Source: UBA668 sp040081465 (GTDB lineage: Bacteria; Actinomycetota; Acidimicrobiia; Acidimicrobiales; Ilumatobacteraceae). Taken from it: a stretch of 64,000 nt of DNA. The DNA lies in NCBI GenBank assembly GCA_040081465.1, contig JBEBGL010000001.1, positions 186,001-250,000 of the forward strand, in the 5' to 3' direction. Below the pieces are notes generated by a model. The model was not told the origin of the DNA. It was given only the letters and a program-made list of their open reading frames with translations, and searched no databases. How positions within the stretch are numbered: the first letter of the stretch is position 1; each line of letters starts with the position of its first letter. Below are positions 9,957-18,260 of this stretch, in pieces. The translations under genes and the position numbers were made by a program.

Positions 9957-10736
9957 ATGAGCGTCGATGTCAACACTCCGGTCTACGAGGGGCCGTTCGA
10001 CCTCTTGTTGCACCTGATCTTGCGTGAGCAGGTCGACATTTACGAGGTCTCGCTCAGTCACATCGTCGATGCCTACCTAAAGGAAATCGAGCTGATGCAA
10101 TCGCTCGATCTCGAGATGGCGACCGAGTTCTTGCTGATCGCCTCAACGCTCGTCGAGTTGAAGGCGCGCCGCTTACTACCCGGCCGCGACGACATCGATC
10201 TCGACGACGAGCTTGCTCTTTGGGAAGAGCGCGACTTGCTGCTGGCCCGCCTCCTTGAGTGCAAGACGTTCAAGGATGTCGCGGGCGTGTTTGCCCGGCT
10301 AGCGGACGATGCCGATCGCTCGTTCCCGCGTGATGTCGGCGCCGACGATCGCTTTGTTGAACTGATGCCCGACCTGATGGAGGGTGTCACGCCGGCACGC
10401 CTCGCCCGCGCTTACGTAAAGGCGATCACTCCCAAGCCGGTGCCGCGCGTCGATTTGTTTCACGTTGCGGCGATTCACTTCAGCGTCGCCGACGCTGTCG
10501 TCGAACTGCTCGACGAACTGCCCCGAGCGGGCCGCATCTCGTTTCGCCGGCTGACCGCTGGGCTGGTTGAGCGGCTTGAGGTCATCGTTCGCTTCCTTGC
10601 ATTACTCGAATTGTTTAAGCAGGGCATGGTCGAACTCGATCAACCCGAGACATTCGGCGATATCGAGGTCGTGTGGCTCGGCGAAACTGGCGAGGCCGTC
10701 AACGCAACTGTCGCGATCGACGATTACGAAGGATGA
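9957..10736 (+). CDS. scpA: Segregation and condensation protein ScpA (kleisin)
   Basis: A 259-residue kleisin that bridges SMC heads with ScpB in the condensin-like chromosome-organising complex. The family N-terminus YEGPFDLLLHLILREQVDIY is present, followed by LEMATEFLLIASTLVELKARRLLP. The C-terminal winged-helix end contains LALLELFKQGMVEL. Start ATG 9957 was chosen because the family begins VYEGPFDLL soon after it and a TACGAT hexamer lies 8 nt upstream; the longer frame runs into antisense trpS. scpB follows after 5 bp. Confidence 0.95.
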   Translation: MSVDVNTPVYEGPFDLLLHLILREQVDIYEVSLSHIVDAYLKEIELMQSLDLEMATEFLLIASTLVELKARRLLPGRDDIDLDDELALWEERDLLLARLLECKTFKDVAGVFARLADDADRSFPRDVGADDRFVELMPDLMEGVTPARLARAYVKAITPKPVPRVDLFHVAAIHFSVADAVVELLDELPRAGRISFRRLTAGLVERLEVIVRFLALLELFKQGMVELDQPETFGDIEVVWLGETGEAVNATVAIDDYEG

Positions 10737-10741
10737 GTTAA

Positions 10742-11356
10742 ATGTCAGACCAATCATCGCCACGGAACACTGCGTTGGAAGACGAGACGCGGCGCGCCAT
10801 TGAAGCCATCGTGCTTGTGGCCGTCGAGCCGGTGCCAACCGAGCAACTCGCACAACTGCTCGAGCAGCCGATAGTTGTCATCGACCGGCTGTGCAATCAA
10901 CTTGCTCAGTCGTACGACGACGCCGGGCACGGCTTTCAACTGGTGAAGGTCGCTGGCGGCTACCGATACCAAACCCACGCGGATCTGTCGCCGTACGTCG
11001 AGCGCTTCTTGCTTGACGGTCAACGTGCACGTATGAGCGGCGCAGCTCTCGAGACGCTGGCAATCGTCGCGTACAAACAACCGCTGTCCCGGATGCAGAT
11101 TGCGAGCATTCGCGGTGTCGACCCCGACGCGGTGTTGCGCACGTTGCAAGCGCGCGGCTACGTCACCGAAGTCGGTCGCGACTCGGGCCCGGGTCAAGCG
11201 GTGTTGTTCGGTACTACGTCGCTGTTCCTTGAGAAGTTGGGTATCAACGCACTCACCGATCTGCCGCCGATTGCCGAATTCGTCCCAGGCGCCGACGTCG
11301 TCGAGGCGTTGGAACACGGTCTGCGCCTTGATCCGCCGGCCGACGCGCGTGCCTGA
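10742..11356 (+). CDS. scpB: Segregation and condensation protein ScpB
   Basis: A 204-residue partner of ScpA that dimerises and contacts the kleisin in the SMC-ScpAB complex. Two winged-helix domains are seen: an N-terminal one around AIVLVAVEPVPTEQLAQLL and a second with ALETLAIVAYKQPLSR and IRGVDPDAVLRTLQARGYV, the most conserved ScpB block. Length is typical. ATG 10742 lies 5 bp after the scpA stop. The 3' end overlaps the GTG chosen for the pseudouridine synthase. Confidence 0.95.
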   Translation: MSDQSSPRNTALEDETRRAIEAIVLVAVEPVPTEQLAQLLEQPIVVIDRLCNQLAQSYDDAGHGFQLVKVAGGYRYQTHADLSPYVERFLLDGQRARMSGAALETLAIVAYKQPLSRMQIASIRGVDPDAVLRTLQARGYVTEVGRDSGPGQAVLFGTTSLFLEKLGINALTDLPPIAEFVPGADVVEALEHGLRLDPPADARA

Positions 11357-12170
11357 ACCGATCGCCGAGCGGCCGTCCCAACGGCAAGTAGAACCTCCGC
11401 TGTGGGAACAGCTTGCTAGCAAGTCGGCGGCGATGCCGCAGGGCGAGCGGTTACAGAAAGTGTTGGCGGTTCGAGGTTGGGGCAGTCGCCGCGTGTGCGA
11501 AGACATGATCGCGGCACAACGCGTCACGGTCAACGGGGAAGTCGCCGTGCTTGGACGGCGCGTCGATGTGGACAACGATCGCGTTGAAGTCGATGGTGTT
11601 CCGATCGGCGTCAAGCCGGGGATGGTGTACCTGCTGCTCAACAAACCGGCAGGCGTCGTGTGCACCGCGCACGATCCGCAGGGTCGCCCGACCGTCGTGC
11701 AGTTGGTGCCCGACGAACCGCGCGTCTACCCAGTCGGTCGCCTCGACTCGGCGACAGAGGGGTTGCTGCTGTTGACCAACGATGGTGACCTTGCGAACCG
11801 ATTGGCGCACCCCAGCCACGGCGTCGAGAAGGAATATCTGGTCGACGTGGAGGGCAATGTCGCCGCTGGCGCAGTGCGCCGACTGCGCGACGGGGTCGAA
11901 CTCGACGACGGCATGACTGCGCCAGCCAAGGTCTCGCAGCCATCGCCAGGCGTGCTGCGCATCACCATCCACGAGGGCCGCAATCGTCAGATTCGGCGCA
12001 TGTGCGATGCCATCGGCCATCCGGTGCAACGGCTGGTGCGGGTCAGAATCGGTCCGCTGCGAGATGCACAGTTGCCGCCAGGCGAGTGGCGGGCGCTAAC
12101 TGACGCAGAGGTGCGGGCGTTGGCCGAGGCGGCTGCTGCCAACCCACCTCCGAATCCGGCAACCGACTAA
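11349..12170 (+). CDS. rluB: 23S rRNA pseudouridine synthase, RluB/RsuA family
   Basis: An S4-domain-plus-catalytic-domain pseudouridine synthase of 273 residues from GTG 11349, or 245 from ATG 11433. The S4 RNA-binding domain covers GERLQKVLAVRGWGSRR to VNGEVAV. The catalytic Asp is in VGRLDSATEGLLLLTNDGD. Later blocks are KEYLVDVEG and EGRNRQIRRMCDAIGHPV. It isomerises a uridine in 23S rRNA, by homology. GTG 11349 overlaps the scpB stop and suggests coupling, but the N-terminal extension before the S4 domain is not conserved in the family, so ATG 11433 is a real alternative. scpB-rluB adjacency is standard in actinobacteria. Confidence 0.92.
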   Translation: MPEPIAERPSQRQVEPPLWEQLASKSAAMPQGERLQKVLAVRGWGSRRVCEDMIAAQRVTVNGEVAVLGRRVDVDNDRVEVDGVPIGVKPGMVYLLLNKPAGVVCTAHDPQGRPTVVQLVPDEPRVYPVGRLDSATEGLLLLTNDGDLANRLAHPSHGVEKEYLVDVEGNVAAGAVRRLRDGVELDDGMTAPAKVSQPSPGVLRITIHEGRNRQIRRMCDAIGHPVQRLVRVRIGPLRDAQLPPGEWRALTDAEVRALAEAAAANPPPNPATD

Positions 12171-12225
12171 GCGTGCTGCCCGCTGTTGAGGGCGCTCAGC
12201 GCTCTTACACAACGGGGTCCGCCGG

Positions 12226-12231
12226 TACGCT
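12226..12231 (+). promoter_or_regulatory. Putative -10 element TACGCT of tyrA-aroA operon
   Basis: TACGCT is 8 nt before GTG 12240. CTTACA at 12204-12209 gives a 4/6 match to a -35 with a 16-nt spacer, the best -35 seen for any of these promoters. Confidence 0.45.
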
Positions 12232-12239
12232 GAGTGGTC

Positions 12240-13304
12240 GTGGGGGCTTCTAGGACGGCCAATGTTGTAGGTCTTGGGCTGATCGGCGGCTCGATCGCGC
12301 TCGCACTCACCGAGCGGGGCTGGACCGTTTGCGGCGACGACGACAAGGCCGAACGGGTCGAGCAAGCCAAGAAGATGGGCCTGATCACCGGATCCGGGCT
12401 CGAACCGACCGCGGAGATCACCTTCGTCGCAACGCCCGTGCTTGCGCTTGTCGACCAAGTGAAGCGCGCACTCTCCGAGACGACGGGCTTGGTCACCGAT
12501 GTTGGTGGCGTAAAGGCGTCGGTCGTCGCCGCGATCGACGACCCACGTTTCGTCGGTGGGCACCCGATGGCCGGCAGCGAACTCGACGGTCTCGACGGAG
12601 CCGACGGCAGCATGTTCGCCGGAGCGGTTTGGGTTCTGACGCCTTCCGCCAACACGGCCGACACAACCTTTAGCGCCGTCGCTGCCGTCGTAGTCGAACT
12701 CGGCGCCGACGTTGTTGCGCTACCGGCCGATCGCCACGACCTAACCGTCGCTGTCATTAGCCATGTTCCTCACCTCACCGCTGCGACCCTGATGGGTCTA
12801 GCGAGCGATCGTGCAGAGGAGCACGCATCGCTTCTTCGGCTGGCGGCCGGCGGTTTCCGCGACATGACAAGAATCGCAAGCGGTCAGCCGACGATCTGGC
12901 TCGACATCTGTGCGCACAACCGATCGGCAATCTTGTCAGCGCTCGACGGGCTGATTGATGGTCTGCGCAGCATGCGTGAGGTTGTCGACACTGATGATCG
13001 CGACGAGCTCCATCGTCTGCTCAGTCATGCGCGCGATGCCCGCGCCAATTTGCCGACGCGCAATACACACCCTGGCGACCTCGCCGAGATTCGCATTCCG
13101 ATACCCGACCGTCCGGGTGCAGCAGCCGAGGTGTTCACACTCGCCGCCGAACTCGGAGTCAACATCGCCAGCTTCGAGGTCGTGCACAGCGTGGAAGGCA
13201 ACCGCGGTGTTGCGGTCTTGCTAGTCGATGCGGCGAAAGTCGACTTGTATCGCGGCGGACTACTCGCGCGCGGATACCGTCCAGCCGTCCAACGGTTGAG
13301 CTGA
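12240..13304 (+). CDS. tyrA: Prephenate dehydrogenase with C-terminal ACT domain
   Basis: A protein of about 354 residues that oxidatively decarboxylates prephenate to 4-hydroxyphenylpyruvate in tyrosine synthesis. The N-terminal Rossmann motif GLGLIGGSIAL is followed by TDVGGVKASV and the catalytic-domain GGHPMAGSE with the conserved His. HDLTVAVISHVPHLTA and GGFRDMTRIA are family blocks. The last ~75 residues (IRIPIPDRPGAAAEVF onward) look like an ACT regulatory domain. I chose GTG 12240, 8 nt after TACGCT; GTG 12234 is an alternative. aroA follows after 15 bp. Confidence 0.92.
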   Translation: MGASRTANVVGLGLIGGSIALALTERGWTVCGDDDKAERVEQAKKMGLITGSGLEPTAEITFVATPVLALVDQVKRALSETTGLVTDVGGVKASVVAAIDDPRFVGGHPMAGSELDGLDGADGSMFAGAVWVLTPSANTADTTFSAVAAVVVELGADVVALPADRHDLTVAVISHVPHLTAATLMGLASDRAEEHASLLRLAAGGFRDMTRIASGQPTIWLDICAHNRSAILSALDGLIDGLRSMREVVDTDDRDELHRLLSHARDARANLPTRNTHPGDLAEIRIPIPDRPGAAAEVFTLAAELGVNIASFEVVHSVEGNRGVAVLLVDAAKVDLYRGGLLARGYRPAVQRLS

Positions 13305-13319
13305 CGGATCGGCACGAAT

Positions 13320-14630
13320 TTGAACGGCTACCGCGTTGCTCCGCTAGGAGCGGCAATCGATGCAGTCATCGATGTGCCCGGCTCGAAAAGCATCGCCAAT
13401 CGGGCGTTGTTCTGCGCTGCTCTCGCCGATGGCGAGTCAGTGCTGTCCAACGTTCCTGATGGTGACGACACGCAGTCGATGCTCGCCGCGCTCCGCGACC
13501 TCGGCTTAGAGATCGACGTCACTGACGAATCGGGTGCGGATGACTCGGATGATCGCTCGTATGTGGGCAGCACCGTGCGAGTTGTCGGTGGCCGAGCGCA
13601 CTACCAACCAGGCCCTCTAACGCTGCACGCCGGACTAGCCGGAACAACGTCGAGGTTTCTCACCGCTCTCTGCGCGCTTGGCAAGGGGCCTTACACGATT
13701 GACGGTGAACCGCCGCTGCGCGCCCGCCCGATGGCGCCGCTGCACGATGCGCTGGCATCGCTCGGTGTGCGTATACGAACCGGTGGAGCGCCAGGGCACT
13801 TGCCTGTGACCGTGGAGGGGCCGTTCGACTTCTCGTGTGACGAAGTGACGATGCCCGGCAACGTCAGTAGTCAGTACCTCAGTGCGCTGATGTTGGTTGC
13901 GCCGTACTTCACCGATGGACTGCGGTTCATGCTGTCAACAGAACTCGTGTCGCGGCCATACGTGCGCATGACGGCATCGATCATGGAGCAATTCGGCGTC
14001 CCGGGCGTTGAAGTTGGCGATCGAATCATCATCGTTCCGCACGGTCGCTACTCGGCACAGGACTTTGTCGTCGAGCCCGATGCCAGTTCGGCTGGCTACC
14101 CATTGGCGGCTGCGGCGATCTGTGGCGGACGTGCCCGTGTGCCGGGATTGACGAAGAACTCAATTCAAGGCGATGCCACCTTTTGCCACGTGCTTGCACG
14201 GATGGGTTGTTCGGTGACGCAAGACGACAAGGCGACGACGGTCGAACGATCTGGTCCGTTGCGCGGCCTCGCGATCAACATGGTCGAGCTCAGCGACCTT
14301 GTCCCGACACTTGCGGCTGTCGCGGCGTTCGCCGAAGGGGCTACCGAGATTCATGGTGTCGGCTTCATCCGCAACAAGGAGAGCGATCGGCTGAGTGACC
14401 TTTGCCACGAACTGCGTCGCGCTGGGGTCGACGCCGTCGATACGCACGATGGACTAATCGTCCAGCCCGGTCCTGTGCAGATGGCCACACTTGCGACGCA
14501 CAACGACCATCGCCTCGCGATGGCGTTTGCGCTGCTTGGCCTCGGTGCCAGTGGCATCGTCGTCGACGAGCCAGAAGTCGTGAGCAAGAGTTGGCCAGGT
14601 TTCTGGTCAATGATCGAGAGCCTGCGCTGA
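13320..14630 (+). CDS. aroA: 3-phosphoshikimate 1-carboxyvinyltransferase (EPSP synthase)
   Basis: A 436-residue EPSP synthase joining shikimate-3-phosphate and phosphoenolpyruvate. Family blocks include GSKSIANRALFCAALADG, the LHAGLAGTTSRFLTAL region, GNVSSQYLSALM, IRNKESDRLS and TNDHRLAMAFALLGL-like sequence near the C-terminus. An acidic insertion (DESGADDSDDRS, about residues 64-75) extends the first lobe. TTG 13320 is the only reasonable start next to the family N-terminus. It is co-transcribed with tyrA, and its stop overlaps the HAD gene start by 1 nt (TGATG), linking the aromatic and envelope genes in one run. Confidence 0.95.
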   Translation: MNGYRVAPLGAAIDAVIDVPGSKSIANRALFCAALADGESVLSNVPDGDDTQSMLAALRDLGLEIDVTDESGADDSDDRSYVGSTVRVVGGRAHYQPGPLTLHAGLAGTTSRFLTALCALGKGPYTIDGEPPLRARPMAPLHDALASLGVRIRTGGAPGHLPVTVEGPFDFSCDEVTMPGNVSSQYLSALMLVAPYFTDGLRFMLSTELVSRPYVRMTASIMEQFGVPGVEVGDRIIIVPHGRYSAQDFVVEPDASSAGYPLAAAAICGGRARVPGLTKNSIQGDATFCHVLARMGCSVTQDDKATTVERSGPLRGLAINMVELSDLVPTLAAVAAFAEGATEIHGVGFIRNKESDRLSDLCHELRRAGVDAVDTHDGLIVQPGPVQMATLATHNDHRLAMAFALLGLGASGIVVDEPEVVSKSWPGFWSMIESLR

Positions 14631-15274
14631 TGACATCCGGCAATGGCGTTGATGTTGCCGCGTTCGACGTTGACGGCACGCTGACAGTGCGCGACTGCGT
14701 GCGACCATTTCTGTTTCGTGTCGGTGGTTTGCCCGGCGTGTCGCGGGCGGTGCTAGGTCGCCCAATGGCAGCACTAGCTGCCGCTGCTCGTCGCGATCGT
14801 GACCGGCTCAAGGAGCTGATAGTCGGGGGAGTGCTCCGCGGTCGCAACATTGCACAGGTCGAAGCGCTAGGCGAGTTGTTTGCCGATCAGGTGCACGACG
14901 GCTGGTTGCGATCCGACATGATTGCGCGGCTGCGGTGGCACCAGAAAGCAGGGCACCGCACGCTGCTCGTCTCGGCATCGCTAGGTCCGTACCTGCGCCC
15001 CCTCGGCCGCCGACTTGGTGTCGACGATGTGTTGTGTGCCGAACCACAGCGCGCGGGCGACAAGTTCGCCGATGGACTCGCCGGCGGCAACTGTCGTGCA
15101 GCTGAGAAGGTACGCCGACTCGAGGCGTGGCTGCGCGATCGCAAGCTTGATCATGCGACGGTCTGGGCCTACGGCGACAGCGCTGGCGACCGCGAACTAT
15201 TGGCGCGCGCAGACCACTCGATGCTCGTAACTCGCAGCTCGGTTTCAGCCGTGCCGGTGGGGTTCGAGCCATGA
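14630..15274 (+). CDS. HAD-IB family phosphatase, candidate DPPR phosphatase
   Basis: A 214-residue haloacid dehalogenase-superfamily protein (SerB-like subfamily IB). The catalytic DxD is Asp13-x-Asp15 in FDVDGTLTV. Motif II lies in TLLVSASLGPYL, and motif III/IV in AYGDSAGDRELL. Its start shares 1 nt with the aroA stop and its stop overlaps the DPPR synthase start (ATGA), so it is tightly coupled to ubiA. In Mycobacterium, DPPR made by Rv3806c is dephosphorylated before DprE1; the known candidate Rv3807c is a PAP2 protein. By position this HAD enzyme could fill that step. The family is firm; the pathway role is inference. Confidence 0.8.
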   Translation: MTSGNGVDVAAFDVDGTLTVRDCVRPFLFRVGGLPGVSRAVLGRPMAALAAAARRDRDRLKELIVGGVLRGRNIAQVEALGELFADQVHDGWLRSDMIARLRWHQKAGHRTLLVSASLGPYLRPLGRRLGVDDVLCAEPQRAGDKFADGLAGGNCRAAEKVRRLEAWLRDRKLDHATVWAYGDSAGDRELLARADHSMLVTRSSVSAVPVGFEP

Positions 15275-16140
15275 GCATGCGCGCGCTGCTACTTGAGGCG
15301 CGACCGAAGCAATGGGCCAAGAACGTGTTGGTGTTCGCCGCACCGGGCGCGGCAGGGGCTCTTGACAATGGCTCGTCGCTACTGCGTGCGCTGGCGATCT
15401 TCGGCGCGTTCTGCCTCGTCAGTAGCGGTACTTATTACTGGAACGACATCCACGACGTGGCGGCGGATCGCCTGCACCCAACGAAACGACTGCGACCTAT
15501 AGCGAGTGGCGCGATCGGACCCGAAACCGCTCGTGTCGCCGGCTCGTTGCTCCTGGTAGGTGGTATCGCAATTGCCTTCGCATTCGGCTGGCGAGTCGGG
15601 TTGGTGGTGGTTGGTTATGTCGCGCTGACGACGACCTACAGCGTGGCGCTCAAGCATGTGGCGGTCCTCGATCTGGTGGCGGTCGCGGGTGGTTTCGTGC
15701 TGCGCGCGATCGCTGGCGCTGTTGTAACTGCAGTGCCGATGAGTACGTGGTTCGTGCTGTGCACGTCCTTCGGCTCGCTGTTCATCGTCACGGGAAAACG
15801 CTTCGCGGAACTGCGTGAGCTTGGCGACGGCACGGGTACGCGCGCCAGTCTCGAGAACTACACGCTGGGATTCTTGCAAACTGTGCTGTCCGTCAGTGTC
15901 GGCGCGACGTTGGTGACATATTGCATTTGGGCGTTCGAGGTGCGCGAGGTCTCCGGCAGCAACTGGCCCTTTTACGAGCTATCGATCGTTCCGATGCTGA
16001 CAGCGTTGTTGCGTTACACCCTGGTACTTGAACAGGGGCACGGTGCAGCACCTGAGGAGATATTCGCGGCCGATCGGTGGCTGCAAGCTATGGGCGTCGT
16101 GTGGGCCATCGTGTTCGGTCTCGGTGTGTACGTCGGATGA
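15271..16140 (+). CDS. ubiA: Decaprenyl-phosphate 5-phosphoribosyltransferase (DPPR synthase, UbiA superfamily)
   Basis: A 289-residue polytopic UbiA-superfamily prenyltransferase. The motif N58-D59-x-x-D62-x-x-x-D66 followed by RLHPTKRLRPIASG closely resembles the mycobacterial Rv3806c type, which transfers phosphoribose from PRPP to decaprenyl phosphate. The second acidic block is in TGKRFAELRELGDG. About nine hydrophobic spans are seen. The neighbours DprE1 and DprE2 support a DPA pathway role rather than quinone synthesis. Start ATG 15271 overlaps the HAD stop, and the stop overlaps the methyltransferase start. Confidence 0.9.
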   Translation: MSMRALLLEARPKQWAKNVLVFAAPGAAGALDNGSSLLRALAIFGAFCLVSSGTYYWNDIHDVAADRLHPTKRLRPIASGAIGPETARVAGSLLLVGGIAIAFAFGWRVGLVVVGYVALTTTYSVALKHVAVLDLVAVAGGFVLRAIAGAVVTAVPMSTWFVLCTSFGSLFIVTGKRFAELRELGDGTGTRASLENYTLGFLQTVLSVSVGATLVTYCIWAFEVREVSGSNWPFYELSIVPMLTALLRYTLVLEQGHGAAPEEIFAADRWLQAMGVVWAIVFGLGVYVG

Positions 16141-16889
16141 GTCGTGAAGAATCATTCGACGCCGCATGGGCGGAAGTTGCTGAAGTGCAGGGCTGGCTGA
16201 CGCAAGATCAGGCTCTGCTGTTGCACTCGGCGAGCGCGGCAACTGAGGCCGGCGACACAATCGTCGAGATCGGTAGCTTTCGTGGCCGTAGCACCATCGT
16301 GCTGGCGATGGCGGCACCCGACGGTGTCGAAGTCGTCGCGATTGAACCCCACGCTGGCAACGACCGAGGTCCACAGGAGATTGCCGGCTACGCAGCCGAA
16401 GCGTCCATCGACTCCGAGGCGTTTCACGCGAATCTTGCGCGGGCAGACGTCTCTGATCGGGTTCGGCACGTGCGCCTTTTCAGCCATGAGGCACACGATG
16501 CGATTGCGGGTGAGATCGCGCTGTTGTACGTCGATGGCGCGCATCGGTACGGGGCAGCGAGAGGCGATGTTCGCGACTGGGGGAGCCGAGTGGCGCCAGG
16601 CGGCACGATGATGATCCACGACTCGTTCTCTTCCATCGGTGTGACACTGGCCATTGCCCGCGAGCTGATGGGCAGTCGTCGCTGGCGCTACGTCGAACGA
16701 TCTCGCTCGCTGGCTGTCTATCGCGCCGACCTTGCGGGCAGTGGGCGGAGTCGGTGGGGCAACGTTGCTCGACAGCTCATGCAGCTGCCGTGGTTCGCGA
16801 AGAATCTGCTGGTCAAGGTTGCCCTCACGTTCAAACTCGGCGCGCTCATGCAGAAACTGACCGGCCGCAAACCCGAGTGGCCCTACTGA
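16137..16889 (+). CDS. Class I SAM-dependent methyltransferase (Methyltransf_24-like)
   Basis: A 250-residue Rossmann-fold methyltransferase. The SAM-binding motif I is VEIGSFRGRSTIVLA, motif II is VVAIEPH, and the acidic/His block is YVDGAHRYGAARGDV, typical of the Methyltransf_24 group. The C-terminal ~50 residues are basic and hydrophobic (LPWFAKNLLVKVAL), possibly membrane-associating. ATG 16137 overlaps the ubiA stop as ATGA, and its own stop shares TGATG with dprE1. Lodged between DPPR synthase and DprE1, it may methylate a lipid-linked sugar or glycan; no substrate can be read from sequence. Confidence 0.82.
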   Translation: MSREESFDAAWAEVAEVQGWLTQDQALLLHSASAATEAGDTIVEIGSFRGRSTIVLAMAAPDGVEVVAIEPHAGNDRGPQEIAGYAAEASIDSEAFHANLARADVSDRVRHVRLFSHEAHDAIAGEIALLYVDGAHRYGAARGDVRDWGSRVAPGGTMMIHDSFSSIGVTLAIARELMGSRRWRYVERSRSLAVYRADLAGSGRSRWGNVARQLMQLPWFAKNLLVKVALTFKLGALMQKLTGRKPEWPY

Positions 16890-18247
16890 TGGTTCGTCGA
16901 TCGCTGACCGGTTGGGGTCGGACTCAGGCGTCGGTGGCAGATGTCGTCGAAGTCGCGGATGGCCAAGCTGCGGCTGCAGCGGTCGCAACAGCGGGGTCTC
17001 GCGGAGCACTTGCGCGCGGGCTAGGTCGCAGCTACGGCGACGCTGCACAAAACTCCGGTGGCCTTGTGCTGCGGTTGAGTGCGTCGGCAAGTGAAGTCGT
17101 AGTCGATACTCAACGGCAGACCGCGACTGTGCCTGGCGCGTTGAGCATTGACGAGCTGCTGCGCGTACTCGTTCCGCGCGGCTTCTTTGTTCCCGTCACT
17201 CCTGGCACGAGATTCGTCACGATCGGCGCTGCGATCGCTAGCGACATTCACGGCAAGAACCACCATGTCGACGGCTCGTTCGGAAACCACGTCGAAACTC
17301 TTGACCTGTTGCTCGCCGACGGGTCCGTCGTCACGATCGGCCCAGATCGCAACGCAGAACTCTTTTGGGCAACGGTCGGTGGAATGGGGCTGACCGGGAT
17401 CGTGTTGTCCGCCACGTTTCGTTTGATTCCGATCGAGACAAGCAAGATGGTTGTGGACACCGATCGAGTGCCCGACCTCGACAGCTTGCTCGCAGCCATG
17501 AGCGAGCACGACGATGACTATCGGTACAGCGTCGCGTGGATTGATCTGCTCGCCAAGGGCCGTCACTTAGGCCGCAGCGTCTTGACCCGTGGTGACCACG
17601 CTCGTGCGAGTGACCTCAAGGACTGCGACAACGCACTCGCTTACGATCCGCGACAGATAATTTCTGTTCCCGCGCTGATTCCGCCATCAGGTGTGCTGTC
17701 GCACGCGGCGGTGGCCGCGTTCAATGAGTTGTGGTACCGCAAGGCGCCGAATCACCGAGAACTGGAAGAGCAATCGCTCGCAACGTTCTTTCACCCACTC
17801 GATGGCATCGGTGCCTGGAACCGTCTCTACGGTGCGCGTGGGATGGTTCAGTATCAGTTTGTTGTTCCACTGGATCGCGACGATGTATTGCGACGTGTCG
17901 TAGAGCTGCTCTCGGCGAGGCGAGTGCCTGCATTTCTCGCGGTCTTGAAGCGGTTCGGTTCCGGGAACGCTGCCCCACTCAGTTTTCCCATGCCTGGATG
18001 GACGCTGGCGTTGGATACGTCGTCGGCGATTTCCGGTTTGTCTGCGCTCTTCGCCGAATTGGACAAACTCGTGCTTGATGCTGGCGGTCGGCACTATTTC
18101 GCCAAGGATGCTTGCCTCGGTCCGCTCACAGCCCAGCGCGGGTACCCTCGTCTGGCTGAGTGGCAGGCGACCCGCTCGTCTGCCGATCCGCACCGCCGGT
18201 GGCAGAGCGATCTTGCTCGTCGCCTGCAGCTACTTGGACCAACCTGA
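16889..18247 (+). CDS. dprE1: Decaprenylphosphoryl-beta-D-ribose 2'-oxidase (DprE1)
   Basis: A 452-residue FAD oxidoreductase (GlcD/VAO-like). FAD-binding blocks ALARGLGRSYGDAAQNSGG and PGTRFVTIGAAIASDIHGKN match the DprE1 family closely, as do SFGNHVETLDLLLADG and GMGLTGIVLSATF. It oxidises the 2'-OH of decaprenylphosphoryl ribose to a keto intermediate. The C-terminal segment APLSFP-MPGW is present, but the residue I align with the benzothiazinone-reactive Cys387 of M. tuberculosis is Ala374 (GWTLALD). ATG 16889 shares TGATG with the methyltransferase; dprE2 follows after 13 bp. Confidence 0.93.
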   Translation: MVRRSLTGWGRTQASVADVVEVADGQAAAAAVATAGSRGALARGLGRSYGDAAQNSGGLVLRLSASASEVVVDTQRQTATVPGALSIDELLRVLVPRGFFVPVTPGTRFVTIGAAIASDIHGKNHHVDGSFGNHVETLDLLLADGSVVTIGPDRNAELFWATVGGMGLTGIVLSATFRLIPIETSKMVVDTDRVPDLDSLLAAMSEHDDDYRYSVAWIDLLAKGRHLGRSVLTRGDHARASDLKDCDNALAYDPRQIISVPALIPPSGVLSHAAVAAFNELWYRKAPNHRELEEQSLATFFHPLDGIGAWNRLYGARGMVQYQFVVPLDRDDVLRRVVELLSARRVPAFLAVLKRFGSGNAAPLSFPMPGWTLALDTSSAISGLSALFAELDKLVLDAGGRHYFAKDACLGPLTAQRGYPRLAEWQATRSSADPHRRWQSDLARRLQLLGPT

Positions 18248-18260
18248 CAATTGGAGCTTT

